Source: JAJPKK01 sp963807015 (lineage in GTDB: Bacteria > Pseudomonadota > Alphaproteobacteria > Rhizobiales > Xanthobacteraceae). From it: a DNA stretch of 64,000 bases. Numbering within the stretch: position 1 is the stretch's first letter; the number at the start of each line of letters is the position of its first letter. The DNA lies in the NCBI GenBank assembly GCA_963807015.1, contig CAWEAS010000008.1:124001-188000 (forward strand), given 5' to 3'. Both the position numbers and the translations under genes were made by a program. The notes below the pieces were generated by a model, which worked only from the letters and a program-made list of their open reading frames with translations, was not told the origin of the DNA and did not search any database. Positions 43,385 through 52,368 of this stretch are shown piece after piece.

Positions 43385-46183
43385 ATGAAGATAGTTGTTG
43401 TTGAATCCCCGGCCAAGGCGAAGACCATCAACGCCTATCTCGGCCGCGGCTATGAGGTATTGGCCTCGTTCGGCCACGTTCGTGACCTGCCGCCCAAGGA
43501 CGGATCGGTCGATCCCGACCATGACTTCCAGATGATTTGGGAAATCGATCCCAAGTCCCAGAAGCGGCTGAACAGCATCGCGAGTGCCGTGAAGGATGCC
43601 GACAAGCTCATCCTCGCCACCGACCCCGATCGCGAGGGCGAGGCGATTTCCTGGCATGTACTGGAAGCGCTAAAGCAGAAGCGCGCCATCAAGGATCAGC
43701 CGGTCGAGCGCGTCGTGTTCAACGCCATCACCAAGCAGGCGGTGACCGAGGCAATGAAGCATCCGCGTGGCATCGACCACGCTTTGGTCGACGCCTATCT
43801 CGCCCGCCGCGCCCTCGATTATCTCGTCGGCTTCACGCTCTCGCCGGTGCTGTGGCGCAAGCTGCCCGGCGCGCGATCGGCGGGACGGGTGCAGTCGGTT
43901 GCTCTGCGTCTCGTTTGCGACCGCGAGCTTGAGATCGAGAAATTCGTTACGCGGGAATACTGGTCGCTAGTCGCAACCCTTGCGACGCCGCGACAGGAGA
44001 CGTTCGAGGCCCGTCTGGTCGGCGCCGACGGCCAAAAAATCCAACGCCTCGATATCGGCACCGGCGCGGAAGCCGAAGCGTTCAAGCAGGCGCTCGAGAC
44101 CGCCGCATTCACCGTCAAGTCGGTCGAGGCGAAACCCGCGCGGCGCAATCCCTACCCACCCTTCACGACCTCGACGTTGCAGCAGGAGGCAAGCCGCAAG
44201 CTCGGCTTCGCGCCCGCCCACACCATGCGGATCGCCCAACGCCTCTATGAAGGCATCGCCATCGACGGCGAGACGGTCGGCCTCATCACCTACATGCGAA
44301 CGGATGGCGTGCAGATCGCCGACGAGGCGATTACCGCGATCCGCGGTATGATCGGCTCGGACTACGGCCAGAAATATCTGCCCGACGCGCCGCGCCGCTA
44401 TCAGACCAAGGCCAAGAACGCCCAGGAAGCCCACGAGGCCATTCGCCCGACGGACGTCAAGTTGCGGCCGCGCGACGTGAAGCGTCATCTCGACGTCGAC
44501 CAGGCGAAGCTCTACGAGCTCATCTGGCTGCGGGCGGTTGCAAGCCAAATGGAATCGGCCGAGCTTGAGCGCACCACCGTCGAGATCGAGGCGAAGGTCG
44601 CCGCGCGCCTCCTCGAGCTGCGCGCGACCGGCACGGTCATCAAGTTCGACGGCTTCCTCACTCTGTATCAAGAGAGCAGCGACGAGGCCGCGGAGGATGA
44701 TGAATCGCGCCGCCTCCCCGCCATGTCGGCAGGCGAGCCGCTGGCCAAGCGCGAGATCACCGCGACCCAACATTTCACCGAGCCGCCGCCGCGCTATTCG
44801 GAGGCCTCCCTCGTCAAGCGGATGGAGGAACTCGGGATCGGCCGTCCCTCCACCTATGCGTCGATCCTGCAGGTGTTGCAGGACCGCAAATATGTCCGCA
44901 TCGATAAGCGCCGCCTGGTCCCGGAAGACCGGGGCCGCATCGTGGTGGCGTTCCTGGAAAGCTTCTTCGCCCGCTACGTTGAATACGACTTTACGGCGGA
45001 CCTGGAAGAGCAACTCGACCGCGTTTCCAACAACGAGGTCGAATGGCGCGAATTGCTGCGGCGATTCTGGCGCGACTTCATCGCCGCGGTCGGCGAAATC
45101 AAGGACTTGCGCATCGCCCAGGTCATCGATGCGCTCGACGAAATGCTGTCGCCGCATCTGTTTCCGCCGCGCGCGGACGGCACCGACCCGCGCCACTGTA
45201 CCGTATGCGGGACCGGACGCCTGTCGCTCAAGCTCGGCAAATTCGGGGCCTTCATCGGCTGCTCGAACTATCCCGAGTGCCGCAACACCCGGCCATTCGC
45301 GGTGCCGGGCGCGGATGGCGGCGAGGAAACCGCCACCAAGGTGCTCGGGCAGGATCCAGTCACCGGTCTCGACGTCACGCTGCGCAGCGGGCGTTTCGGT
45401 CCGTACGTCCAGCTGGGCGAAGCGGTGAACGGCGAGAAGCCGAAGCGCGCCGGGCTGCCCCGCGGCACTGATCCGGCCACCGTCGATCTTGAGATGGCCT
45501 TGAAGCTGCTCTCGTTGCCGCGCGAGATCGGGCGACATCCCGAGGATGGTGTGCCGATCGTCGCCGGCATCGGACGGTTCGGCTCCTACGTGCAGCACGG
45601 CAAGACCTACGCCAGCCTCGAATTTGGCGACGACGTTCTGACGATTGGCCTCAATCGCGCGGTGACGTTGATCGCCGAGAAAATCGCCAAAGGCCCGCGG
45701 CACCGCTTCGGCGGCGATCCTGGTCGTTCGCTCGGCGATCATCCGGGCAAGAGCGGGCCGGTCATCGTCAAGTCGGGCCGTTATGGGCCCTACGTGACCC
45801 ACGACGGCATCAACGCCACGCTGCCCAAGGACAAGACGCCGGAGACCATCACCCTCGATGAGGCGGTCAGCCTTCTCGCGGCGCGCGCCGCGCAGATCGG
45901 CGAGGGCCGTCCAGGCAAGCGCAGCAAGGCGGCAAAGCCTGCAAAAGCGGCGAAACCGGCTGCTTCAGCCGAAGCCGATGAGGACACGCCAGCGCCGAAA
46001 ACCGGCAAGGCCAAGAAGGCCGCCAATGGCGCCGTAAAGGAGCCTGGCGAGGCAACCGCGAAGCGCCCGCCGGCCGCGGCGCGCGGCTCGACGGCCCGTA
46101 AGGCCAAGAAAGCCGCTCCGACACCATCGCCGGCCAAGCCGAAAAGTGCTCCAACTCCGCGTCAAGCCAAAGGCTCCAAATGA
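43385..46183 (+). CDS. topA: DNA topoisomerase I
   Basis: A 932-residue type IA topoisomerase relaxing negative supercoils. The Toprim domain opens KIVVVESPAKAKTINAYLG and has ATDPDREGEAISWH. The catalytic Tyr is Tyr303 in GLITYMRTDGVQ. EAHEAIRPTDV and ELGIGRPSTYASILQVLQDR are further family blocks. One zinc-finger repeat is CTVCGTGRL...CSNYPECRNT at about 600-640, followed by three TopA C-terminal repeats (FGPYVQLG, FGSYVQHG, YGPYVTHDG) and a Lys/Ala-rich tail of about 95 residues, as in Rhizobiales TopA. Confidence 0.97.
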   Translation: MKIVVVESPAKAKTINAYLGRGYEVLASFGHVRDLPPKDGSVDPDHDFQMIWEIDPKSQKRLNSIASAVKDADKLILATDPDREGEAISWHVLEALKQKRAIKDQPVERVVFNAITKQAVTEAMKHPRGIDHALVDAYLARRALDYLVGFTLSPVLWRKLPGARSAGRVQSVALRLVCDRELEIEKFVTREYWSLVATLATPRQETFEARLVGADGQKIQRLDIGTGAEAEAFKQALETAAFTVKSVEAKPARRNPYPPFTTSTLQQEASRKLGFAPAHTMRIAQRLYEGIAIDGETVGLITYMRTDGVQIADEAITAIRGMIGSDYGQKYLPDAPRRYQTKAKNAQEAHEAIRPTDVKLRPRDVKRHLDVDQAKLYELIWLRAVASQMESAELERTTVEIEAKVAARLLELRATGTVIKFDGFLTLYQESSDEAAEDDESRRLPAMSAGEPLAKREITATQHFTEPPPRYSEASLVKRMEELGIGRPSTYASILQVLQDRKYVRIDKRRLVPEDRGRIVVAFLESFFARYVEYDFTADLEEQLDRVSNNEVEWRELLRRFWRDFIAAVGEIKDLRIAQVIDALDEMLSPHLFPPRADGTDPRHCTVCGTGRLSLKLGKFGAFIGCSNYPECRNTRPFAVPGADGGEETATKVLGQDPVTGLDVTLRSGRFGPYVQLGEAVNGEKPKRAGLPRGTDPATVDLEMALKLLSLPREIGRHPEDGVPIVAGIGRFGSYVQHGKTYASLEFGDDVLTIGLNRAVTLIAEKIAKGPRHRFGGDPGRSLGDHPGKSGPVIVKSGRYGPYVTHDGINATLPKDKTPETITLDEAVSLLAARAAQIGEGRPGKRSKAAKPAKAAKPAASAEADEDTPAPKTGKAKKAANGAVKEPGEATAKRPPAAARGSTARKAKKAAPTPSPAKPKSAPTPRQAKGSK

Positions 46184-46338
46184 AGCGGCTGGAAAAACCA
46201 GGCGCGAACCACTATTTATGGATTGCGTGATGCAATCCGCAAAATCTCCCACCAACATCATCGACCGACGACGGACGTCCGGGGCGGCCCGTAGACCGCG
46301 CGAGCGACGCGACATGCGAGTGTCGCGGCGGTGCGCTA

Positions 46339-48714
46339 ATGAGCGGGGTCCGTGCCGGATACGGCCACGCTCGTCCGAGCTACGGAGGCAGCCTGCCCGC
46401 GTTTAGACACTCGGTCGATCTACTATCGGAACATTATTTGAATCCCACCCAACACAAACCCACTCTTCCCACCCGCGAGGATCTCCTTGCCTTTATCGGC
46501 CAGCAGGCCGGCAAAGTCGGCACCCGCGAAATCGCCCGCGCCTTCGGCCTGAAAAACGCAGATCGGGCAAGTCTCAAGCAGATGCTGCGCGATCTTGCCG
46601 ACGACGGCACGATCGAGAAGCGCCGCCAGAAGCTGCATCATGCGGGCACGCTGCCGGCGACCGTTCTCGCCGACATCACCGGGCGCGACAGCGACGGTGA
46701 ACTGATCGCAACGCCGACCGAATGGGATGCCGAGGCCCACGGCGAAGCACCGAAAATCCGCATCCATGTGCCACGGCGGTCCCGACCCGGCGATGTACCG
46801 GGCGTCGGCGACCGGGCGCTCATCCGCACCGAGCAGCTTGCCGAAGCCGAGGCCGGCATCGCCTACCAGGGTCGCGTCATCAAGGTCATCGATCGCGCGA
46901 AGCACCGCGTGCTTGGAATTTTCCGCAAACTCGCAAGCGGCGGCCGCCTGGTGCCGATCGATAAAAAGAACCTCGGCCGTGAACTTGCCATCCCCGCTGG
47001 CGCGACCGGCGACGCCGAGGAAGGCGACCTGGTTGCAGTCGAGGTTTCGCGGGGTGGCCGGCTCGGCCTTCCAACCGGGCGGGTCAAAGAACGATTGGGC
47101 TCGCTCGCGAGCGAAAAGGCCGTGAGCCTCATCGCGATCCATGCCCACGGCATCCCTCACACGTTCGGCCGCGAAGTCTTGCGCGAGGCCGAGGCCGCGC
47201 ACGCCGCCGGCCTCGACGGCCGGGAGGACTGGCGCGAGGTGCCGTTCGTCACCATCGACCCGATCGACGCCAAGGACCACGACGACGCCGTGTTCGCACG
47301 GCCCGACACCGACCCGAAAAATCCTGGCGGATACGTCATCGACGTCGCCATCGCTGACGTCGCCCACTACGTCACACCAGGCTCGGCGCTTGATCGCGAA
47401 GCCATGGCGCGGGGCAATTCGGTCTATTTCCCCGATCGCGTCGTCCCGATGCTGCCGGAGCGCATCTCCAACGATCTCAACTCGCTCAAGGCGGGCGTAG
47501 ACCGGGCCGCACTCGCGGTACGCATGACGATCGGGGCCGACGGGCGCAAGCGCGAGCACCGCTTTCACCGCGTGCTGATTCGCTCGCTCGCCAAGCTCCA
47601 TTACGCCCAGGTTCAGGCTGCGATCGAGGAGCGGCCGGACGATGTGACCACTCCCCTGCTCGATCTGGTCATCGCGCCGCTTTACGACGCTTACGCCGCG
47701 CTCAAGCGCGCGCGCGACGAGCGCGGGCCGCTGGACCTCGATCTCCCTGAGCGAAAGATACTCCTTAAGCCCGACAACACCGTCGACCGGGTGATCTCGC
47801 CCGCGCGGCTTGATGCTCACCGTTTAATCGAGGAATTCATGATCCTCGCCAACGTCGCCGCAGCCGAGACGCTGGAGCGCGCCAAGGTGCCGCTGATCTA
47901 TCGGGTCCACGACGAGCCGGCCTTGGAGAAACTCGAGGCGCTACGCGAATTCCTGGCCACGCTCGACATTTCACTCCCCAAGGGAGGAGTGCTGCGGCCG
48001 GACGGGTTCAACCGCATCCTCGCACGCGTCAGGGGCGGTGACAGCGAAGCGCTCGTCAACGAAGTGGTGCTGCGCAGCCAAGCCCAGGCGGAATATTCCG
48101 CTGAGAACTACGGCCATTTCGGCCTCAACCTGCGCCGCTACGCCCATTTCACCTCGCCCATTCGACGTTATGCCGATCTCGTCGTCCACCGCGCCCTGAT
48201 CCGCGCGTTCAAGCTCGGCGATGACGGCCTGCCTGCCGGCGCGACCGCGGGATCGCTCGGCGAAATCGCGGCGCAGATTTCCGCGACCGAGCGCCGCGCC
48301 ATGGCGGCCGAGCGCGAAACCGTCGACCGCCTGATCGCGCATTTTCTCGCTGATCGCGTCGGCGCGACCTTTACCGGTCGCATCAGTGGCGTCACCCGCT
48401 CCGGCCTGTTCGTCAAGCTAGCCGAAACGGGCGCCGACGGTTTCATCCCGGCCGCGACACTTGGCGATGATTATTTCCGCTACGACGAGCGCGGCCACGC
48501 ACTGATCGGTGATGCGACTAGCGAAGCCTTCCGGCTCGGCGATCCGGTGACCGTGCGCCTTATCGAGGCGGCCCCCGTCGCCGGTGCCTTGCGGTTTGAG
48601 ATGCTGTCGGAGGGTCGCAGCGCGGCGCACATGGGACGCCGCCAGCAATCGTTTCACAAAGCGCAACGCAGCGCCCGTTCCACCCAGCGTCCGCGCCGGC
48701 AACGCCGGCGCTGA
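46339..48714 (+). CDS. rnr: Ribonuclease R
   Basis: A 3'-5' exoribonuclease of up to 791 residues. The N-terminal winged helix is EDLLAFIGQQAGKVGTREIA...LKQMLRDLADDGTIEKRR. The RNB domain carries VTIDPIDAKDHDDAVFA, with the metal-binding Asp cluster, YFPDRVVPMLPERISNDLNSL, and YAHFTSPIRRYADLVVHRAL. The S1 domain is at about 690-760 (FTGRISGVTRSGLFVKLAE). A basic Arg/Gln tail ends it. The start is uncertain: the ATG at 46339 lacks a good ribosome site and an in-frame TTG at 46438 would match the family start better. Confidence 0.95.
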   Translation: MSGVRAGYGHARPSYGGSLPAFRHSVDLLSEHYLNPTQHKPTLPTREDLLAFIGQQAGKVGTREIARAFGLKNADRASLKQMLRDLADDGTIEKRRQKLHHAGTLPATVLADITGRDSDGELIATPTEWDAEAHGEAPKIRIHVPRRSRPGDVPGVGDRALIRTEQLAEAEAGIAYQGRVIKVIDRAKHRVLGIFRKLASGGRLVPIDKKNLGRELAIPAGATGDAEEGDLVAVEVSRGGRLGLPTGRVKERLGSLASEKAVSLIAIHAHGIPHTFGREVLREAEAAHAAGLDGREDWREVPFVTIDPIDAKDHDDAVFARPDTDPKNPGGYVIDVAIADVAHYVTPGSALDREAMARGNSVYFPDRVVPMLPERISNDLNSLKAGVDRAALAVRMTIGADGRKREHRFHRVLIRSLAKLHYAQVQAAIEERPDDVTTPLLDLVIAPLYDAYAALKRARDERGPLDLDLPERKILLKPDNTVDRVISPARLDAHRLIEEFMILANVAAAETLERAKVPLIYRVHDEPALEKLEALREFLATLDISLPKGGVLRPDGFNRILARVRGGDSEALVNEVVLRSQAQAEYSAENYGHFGLNLRRYAHFTSPIRRYADLVVHRALIRAFKLGDDGLPAGATAGSLGEIAAQISATERRAMAAERETVDRLIAHFLADRVGATFTGRISGVTRSGLFVKLAETGADGFIPAATLGDDYFRYDERGHALIGDATSEAFRLGDPVTVRLIEAAPVAGALRFEMLSEGRSAAHMGRRQQSFHKAQRSARSTQRPRRQRRR

Positions 48715-48731
48715 ACCCACGCGCCGAACTC

Positions 48732-49160
48732 GTGACCTGGCAAGACACGTCGCAGGACCCGCCGCTGCCGCATCGTCCGATGTGGCGGGCCATGCGGCGT
48801 GGCTTTCGTGGCCGCTGCCCGCAGTGCGCCCAAGGACGGCTGTTTCGCGCGTTCTTGAAAGTTGCCGACCACTGCCCCGTCTGCGGCGAGGCACTTCATC
48901 ACCACCGCGCTGACGACGCGCCGGCCTACTTTGTCATACTCATTGTCGGCCACGTCGTCGTGCCGTTGGCGCTCGCGGTCGAGATCGCATTTGCACCGCC
49001 CTATTGGCTGCATGCCATGCTATGGCTTCCGCTGACGATCGGACTCGCGATCGGGTTGCTGCAACCCATCAAGGGTGCGATCGTTGGCTGGCAATGGGCT
49101 AACTACATGCACGGCTTCGATCCCCACGGGGGATCGGACGCCGATCCGGTCCCGCAGTGA
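48732..49160 (+). CDS. DUF983 family membrane protein
   Basis: A 142-residue protein from a GTG 17 bases after rnr. The N-terminal part has a zinc-ribbon-like pair (GRCPQCAQGRLF ... DHCPVCGEALHHH), then DDAPAYFVILIVGHVVVPLA, the DUF983 hallmark, and two membrane helices. The function is unknown in the family. rnr-DUF983-nudix is a conserved order, and the stop overlaps a potential start of the next gene. Confidence 0.9.
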   Translation: MTWQDTSQDPPLPHRPMWRAMRRGFRGRCPQCAQGRLFRAFLKVADHCPVCGEALHHHRADDAPAYFVILIVGHVVVPLALAVEIAFAPPYWLHAMLWLPLTIGLAIGLLQPIKGAIVGWQWANYMHGFDPHGGSDADPVPQ

Positions 49161-49168
49161 AGGCTTCC

Positions 49169-49921
49169 ATGACGACTCCCGATCCACACGCGCGCCTGGC
49201 GGAATTCCTGTCCGTTGGCGACATCGCCCAGAAATTCCCGGGCGTGCGCATCCGCGACGCTGCAACCATGCTGGTGATCGACCGCACCGCTGCGGTTCCG
49301 AAGGTGCTGGTCGGGCGCCGGCACCATGGCCATAAGTTCATGCCGGGCAAATTCGTTTTTCCCGGCGGCCGGGTCGAAACCGAGGATCGCCGGATGAGCG
49401 CGGCGACGCCCCTCGACAAACGGGTCGAGGCGCGTCTGATGAAGGAAGTGCGCCATCCGAGCGCGGAGAAGTCGCGCGGCTTCCCACTCGCCGCCATCCG
49501 CGAGGTTTTTGAGGAAACCGGATTGGTTTTAGGCAGGCGTGGCGGCGTCGCAGCACGCACGCCAAACGCGGAATGGATCAAATTCGCGGCCACCGGCGTG
49601 CTACCCGATCTCGCCGCGGTGCATTTCATCGCTCGCGCCGTCACCCCGCCGGGGCGGTCGCGGCGTTTCGATACGCGGTTCTTCGCGGTCGATGCGCAAG
49701 CGATCGCGGCGCGCGTCGAGGGAGTCATCGGACCCGATGCCGAGCTAGTGGAGCTGGTGTGGCTGCCGATCGACGACACCATGAAGCTCGACATGCCGGG
49801 CATCACCATGGCCGTCCTCGAAGAGCTGAAGATCCGCACTGCCGGCGGCTTCACCCACGACTTGCCCGTGCCATTCTATCGGATGATGCGCGGCAAGCGG
49901 GTGCGTGAGATGCTGCCATAA
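49169..49921 (+). CDS. NUDIX hydrolase
   Basis: A 250-residue NUDIX protein. The ATG at 49169 with AAGG upstream is preferred over the GTG at 49157, which overlaps the DUF983 stop. The domain opens AATMLVIDRTAAVPKVLVGR; the fold is GKFVFPGGRVETEDRR; the catalytic box ends AAIREVFEETGLVLG, keeping REVFEETGL, but the first Glu of the canonical Gx5Ex7 part is not in place because of an insertion. Substrate unknown, possibly a nucleotide or CoA derivative. Confidence 0.9.
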   Translation: MTTPDPHARLAEFLSVGDIAQKFPGVRIRDAATMLVIDRTAAVPKVLVGRRHHGHKFMPGKFVFPGGRVETEDRRMSAATPLDKRVEARLMKEVRHPSAEKSRGFPLAAIREVFEETGLVLGRRGGVAARTPNAEWIKFAATGVLPDLAAVHFIARAVTPPGRSRRFDTRFFAVDAQAIAARVEGVIGPDAELVELVWLPIDDTMKLDMPGITMAVLEELKIRTAGGFTHDLPVPFYRMMRGKRVREMLP

Positions 49922-49959
49922 TCGCGGTCCGGCGGTGGCCCGCAGCGCTCTGCTATCGA

Positions 49960-50922
49960 TCAGCTCGCATTGTTCCATAGAAGCGCGTCGACGATCGCCT
50001 CCGTGATCGGCAGCCCGGTCAGATACTCGACCCAGAGATACTGCCCGCCTGGATTGCTTTCGAGAAAAACATAGTTGCCGTCGGGCGTGACGATGAAATC
50101 GAGGCAACTGTAGACCAGATTGAACTCCGTCATGAACGCAGTGACCATGTAGCGAATATCCGACGGCACCTCGACAGGTTCGTGCTTAACCTCGTAGGGC
50201 GCGATGCGCCAATCGATCCTGGTCTCCTCTTTCTCCTGAGAAAGAATCTTAGCCGCGAACATTTTGTCGGCGACGACGGTCAACCTGACCTCGAAAGCCT
50301 TTGGCACGAGCTCTTGGAAAATCCCAGGCGTGCACCGGATGAGGTCAAGCGAGGCCAAGGCCTCTCGGTTCATGACCCCGGTGAAGATCGCCTTCCCTTC
50401 CTCCAGGTTCGAGGATTGCGAAAGGGCCTTGTAGATGATGTTGGGTCCGCAGCGAGCGTAGAACGCTCTGATCTCTTCCGGATCGTTGGAGATCACGGTT
50501 TGCGGGGTCGTAAATCCCAGCCTTCGAGCAACCGATAGCTGCGCTGGCTTCCACCGCGCATAACGATGGGATCGCGGGTGATTGATCCACTGCCAATCGG
50601 CGAGGACCGGCAGCGCCTCGATCACCATCTCCGCCTCTTGCTCGGCGAATTGACGCTGATCGGTGCTGAACCTTTCGGGAAAGCCGCGCGCCCGGTAGGC
50701 GCGATACCAAACGCTGCCGATCGTATCGAGGGAAACGGAGCGGCCGTCGGTTCGGACGGTCCCTTCAAGCCCGGATGTAGACGACCGAAGCGTTACGGAG
50801 GATTCGCTTGGATAGCGATCCAGGTTCCATCGCACGTAGGGTAGGTCGCGATGGCGCAAGACCTGAATCAGATTGTCGACACTCGGATCGAATTGCTCGC
50901 TGATCAGCAGGATCGATTTCAT
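49960..50922 (-). CDS. MvdC/MvdD-family ATP-grasp peptide ligase (graspetide-synthetase-like)
   Basis: A 320-residue ATP-grasp enzyme from the ATG at 50922 (MKSILLISEQFDPSVDNLIQ). The pre-ATP-grasp part has SVWYRAYRARG and NHPRSHRYARWKPAQLSVA; the ATP-grasp core has RRLGFTTPQTVISNDPEEIR, IIYKALSQSSN (nucleotide-binding Lys), GIFQELVPKAFEVRLTVV, and YSCLDFIVTPDGNYVFLESN, with the metal-binding Glu-x-Asn ending NPGGQYLW. MvdC/MvdD enzymes make ester or amide crosslinks between Ser/Thr/Lys and Asp/Glu in a precursor peptide. Downstream of a candidate precursor and DUF6065 gene on the same strand. Specificity is inferred. Confidence 0.88.
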   Translation of the reverse strand: MKSILLISEQFDPSVDNLIQVLRHRDLPYVRWNLDRYPSESSVTLRSSTSGLEGTVRTDGRSVSLDTIGSVWYRAYRARGFPERFSTDQRQFAEQEAEMVIEALPVLADWQWINHPRSHRYARWKPAQLSVARRLGFTTPQTVISNDPEEIRAFYARCGPNIIYKALSQSSNLEEGKAIFTGVMNREALASLDLIRCTPGIFQELVPKAFEVRLTVVADKMFAAKILSQEKEETRIDWRIAPYEVKHEPVEVPSDIRYMVTAFMTEFNLVYSCLDFIVTPDGNYVFLESNPGGQYLWVEYLTGLPITEAIVDALLWNNAS

Positions 50923-50961
50923 ATGCAGAAGTGCGGGCTCGCGTGCGCGCACAGATCAAAT

Positions 50962-50994
50962 GAAAGTGCACTGCATCGGTCGTGGTGCACTTTC
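50962..50994. other. Perfect 10-bp-stem hairpin between precursor and ligase genes
   Basis: GAAAGTGCAC (50962-50971) and GTGCACTTTC (50985-50994) are exact reverse complements around a 13-base loop. It lies in the 155-bp gap between the Pro-rich precursor gene and the ATP-grasp gene, with no U-tract. It could partly attenuate readthrough or stabilise the upstream message; that role is inferred. Confidence 0.6.
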
Positions 50995-51077
50995 GTCGCT
51001 TTCGCTTTCCGCGATTACGACGCACGTTGCCCCACGACGCCGTGCGTCGCCCCGCGACGCCGTGCGGCCCGTTTGAC

Positions 51078-51449
51078 TCAATCCGGATGCGGCCCCTGCC
51101 CGTTTGGACCGCGGCCCTGCGTGACCCTCGGCGGAGGTGGCGGCGGCGGTGGTGGCGGCGAGGTCTTCGTTACGAGCGGTGCCACTCTGTATTCGCCATT
51201 CGCCTTACCGTGTTGAAGCTTTCGCGAATAATAAAACACCGGGTCATCGGTGCCCGGTCTCACCATCACCTGCGATTTCGGATCGTACACCATTTCAGGG
51301 TCGGTGACGGACATCGACTCCTTGAGGAAGAGGCTCGCAAAGACTTGATGGTCCGCTGCGGCCGCGGTGAGTCCTGCACCCGCCGCGCTCAAACCGAGAA
51401 TTTTGGCAAAGCGACGCAGCAGGAAACGGCATCCATTGGCGATATTCAT
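51078..51449 (-). CDS. Candidate RiPP precursor: signal-like, TDP-motif, polyproline protein
   Basis: A 123-residue protein from the ATG at 51449 (GGGGGCAG upstream). Residues 8-32 (RFLLRRFAKILGLSAAGAGL) are hydrophobic after twin Arg, like a Tat or Sec signal. Residues 34-46 (HQVFASLFLKESM) form a probable amphipathic helix loosely like graspetide leader helices. The middle has TDPEMVYDP (49-57) and TDDPVFYY (67-74), an acidic/Thr-rich core-like region. Ten consecutive Pro (98-107) precede a Gly/Pro/His tail. No family recognised. Placed between DUF6065 and an MvdD-like ligase on one strand. Confidence 0.7.
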   Translation of the reverse strand: MNIANGCRFLLRRFAKILGLSAAGAGLTAAAADHQVFASLFLKESMSVTDPEMVYDPKSQVMVRPGTDDPVFYYSRKLQHGKANGEYRVAPLVTKTSPPPPPPPPPPRVTQGRGPNGQGPHPD

Positions 51450-51573
51450 GGCAGCTGCCCCCAATAAAATATTGCCGCAACCAGCGGCTTCGAAACAATG
51501 GCGTGACGCTAGGCGTGCGCGGTATTGCTGTCAATGCACCCGCAACAACCGGCGGCAATTCTCAGTATCGTTT

Positions 51574-52368
51574 TCAACCTGAGTTTTGATCGTCCGCCCG
51601 CTCGCCAGCTGACGACGTGTCGAGGAACTCCATCAGCTCCAACTTGATCTGATGCTCGCGCGCTGTCGACGCAGCTGGCGAGCGGCCCTGGAAATAATGT
51701 TTCTCCCACCCGCGTCGCTGCGCATCCGAGCCGGCTGTGGCCAAGTCCGCGAGAAACTGGGCACGGCTTTTCGACCACTGATCGTGTTGCCGAAACATGT
51801 CGCACTCGCGGTCAAGCTCGCAGATCTGCGTTCGAAAGGCTTCGAGCTCGCCGCGTCGTTGCGGCACCAGCATGCATATCGGCTCGCCGACCGAGAAGGT
51901 TACGGGCACGTTTGATTGAACGAACTTCCAGTTCATGGTGAAGCTCGCCACCGCCCAGTCGGTCTCCACCACGCCTTCCAGCGGGCCCACTCCCGCTTTC
52001 ACGCTGTTGGCGGGGCCTCGGACAAGCAGATTGTAGCCGGGAGACGTCCGAAACAGATACGGCAGCGTCCACGTGAGAATGCCATTCCCGAAATGACACG
52101 AAACGGGATAGGGCTCCGGACCGCTCATGTGCTCGATCCGAATGGCGCTGCTGTCGTCGCGGCCGTTCCACGTGGCGCGAAACGCGTGGCTGTTGAGGAT
52201 GAACCATCCGCTCTGATTGGCGATCAGCAGCGGCAGACATCGATTAGCGAACTTCTTCGGCGTCGCATCCATCCAGGCACGCGATGATGCCGCGGGCACG
52301 AGCGGCATCAGCGGCGCGTCGACGAGCTTGTACGCAGTGAGCGTCGGACGATCATCCCCTCTGCCCAT
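51574..52368 (-). CDS. DUF6065 family protein
   Basis: A 264-residue protein from the ATG at 52368, behind AAGGAG. I recognise DUF6065 from SSRAWMDATPKKFANRCLPL, IANQSGWFILNSHAFRATWN, HFGNGILTWTLPYLFRTSPG, YNLLVRGPANSVKAGVGPL, VETDWAVASFTMNWKFVQSN, and WEKHYFQGRS near the C-terminus. The conserved Trp, His and Asp suggest a binding or enzymatic pocket, but no activity is known. First gene of the three-gene unit with the candidate precursor and ATP-grasp ligase; it diverges from rpmG. Confidence 0.85.
   Translation of the reverse strand: MGRGDDRPTLTAYKLVDAPLMPLVPAASSRAWMDATPKKFANRCLPLLIANQSGWFILNSHAFRATWNGRDDSSAIRIEHMSGPEPYPVSCHFGNGILTWTLPYLFRTSPGYNLLVRGPANSVKAGVGPLEGVVETDWAVASFTMNWKFVQSNVPVTFSVGEPICMLVPQRRGELEAFRTQICELDRECDMFRQHDQWSKSRAQFLADLATAGSDAQRRGWEKHYFQGRSPAASTAREHQIKLELMEFLDTSSAGERADDQNSG

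Noticed and set aside
43967..45802. A 611-codon open frame antisense to topA
   Set aside because: High GC with strong third-position bias keeps the antisense frame open; the translation is Arg/Ala/Asp-rich with no domain, and topA is unmistakable on the other strand.
46423..47820. A 465-codon frame antisense to rnr
   Set aside because: Same shadow effect; no recognisable motif, and RNase R domains are intact on the plus strand.
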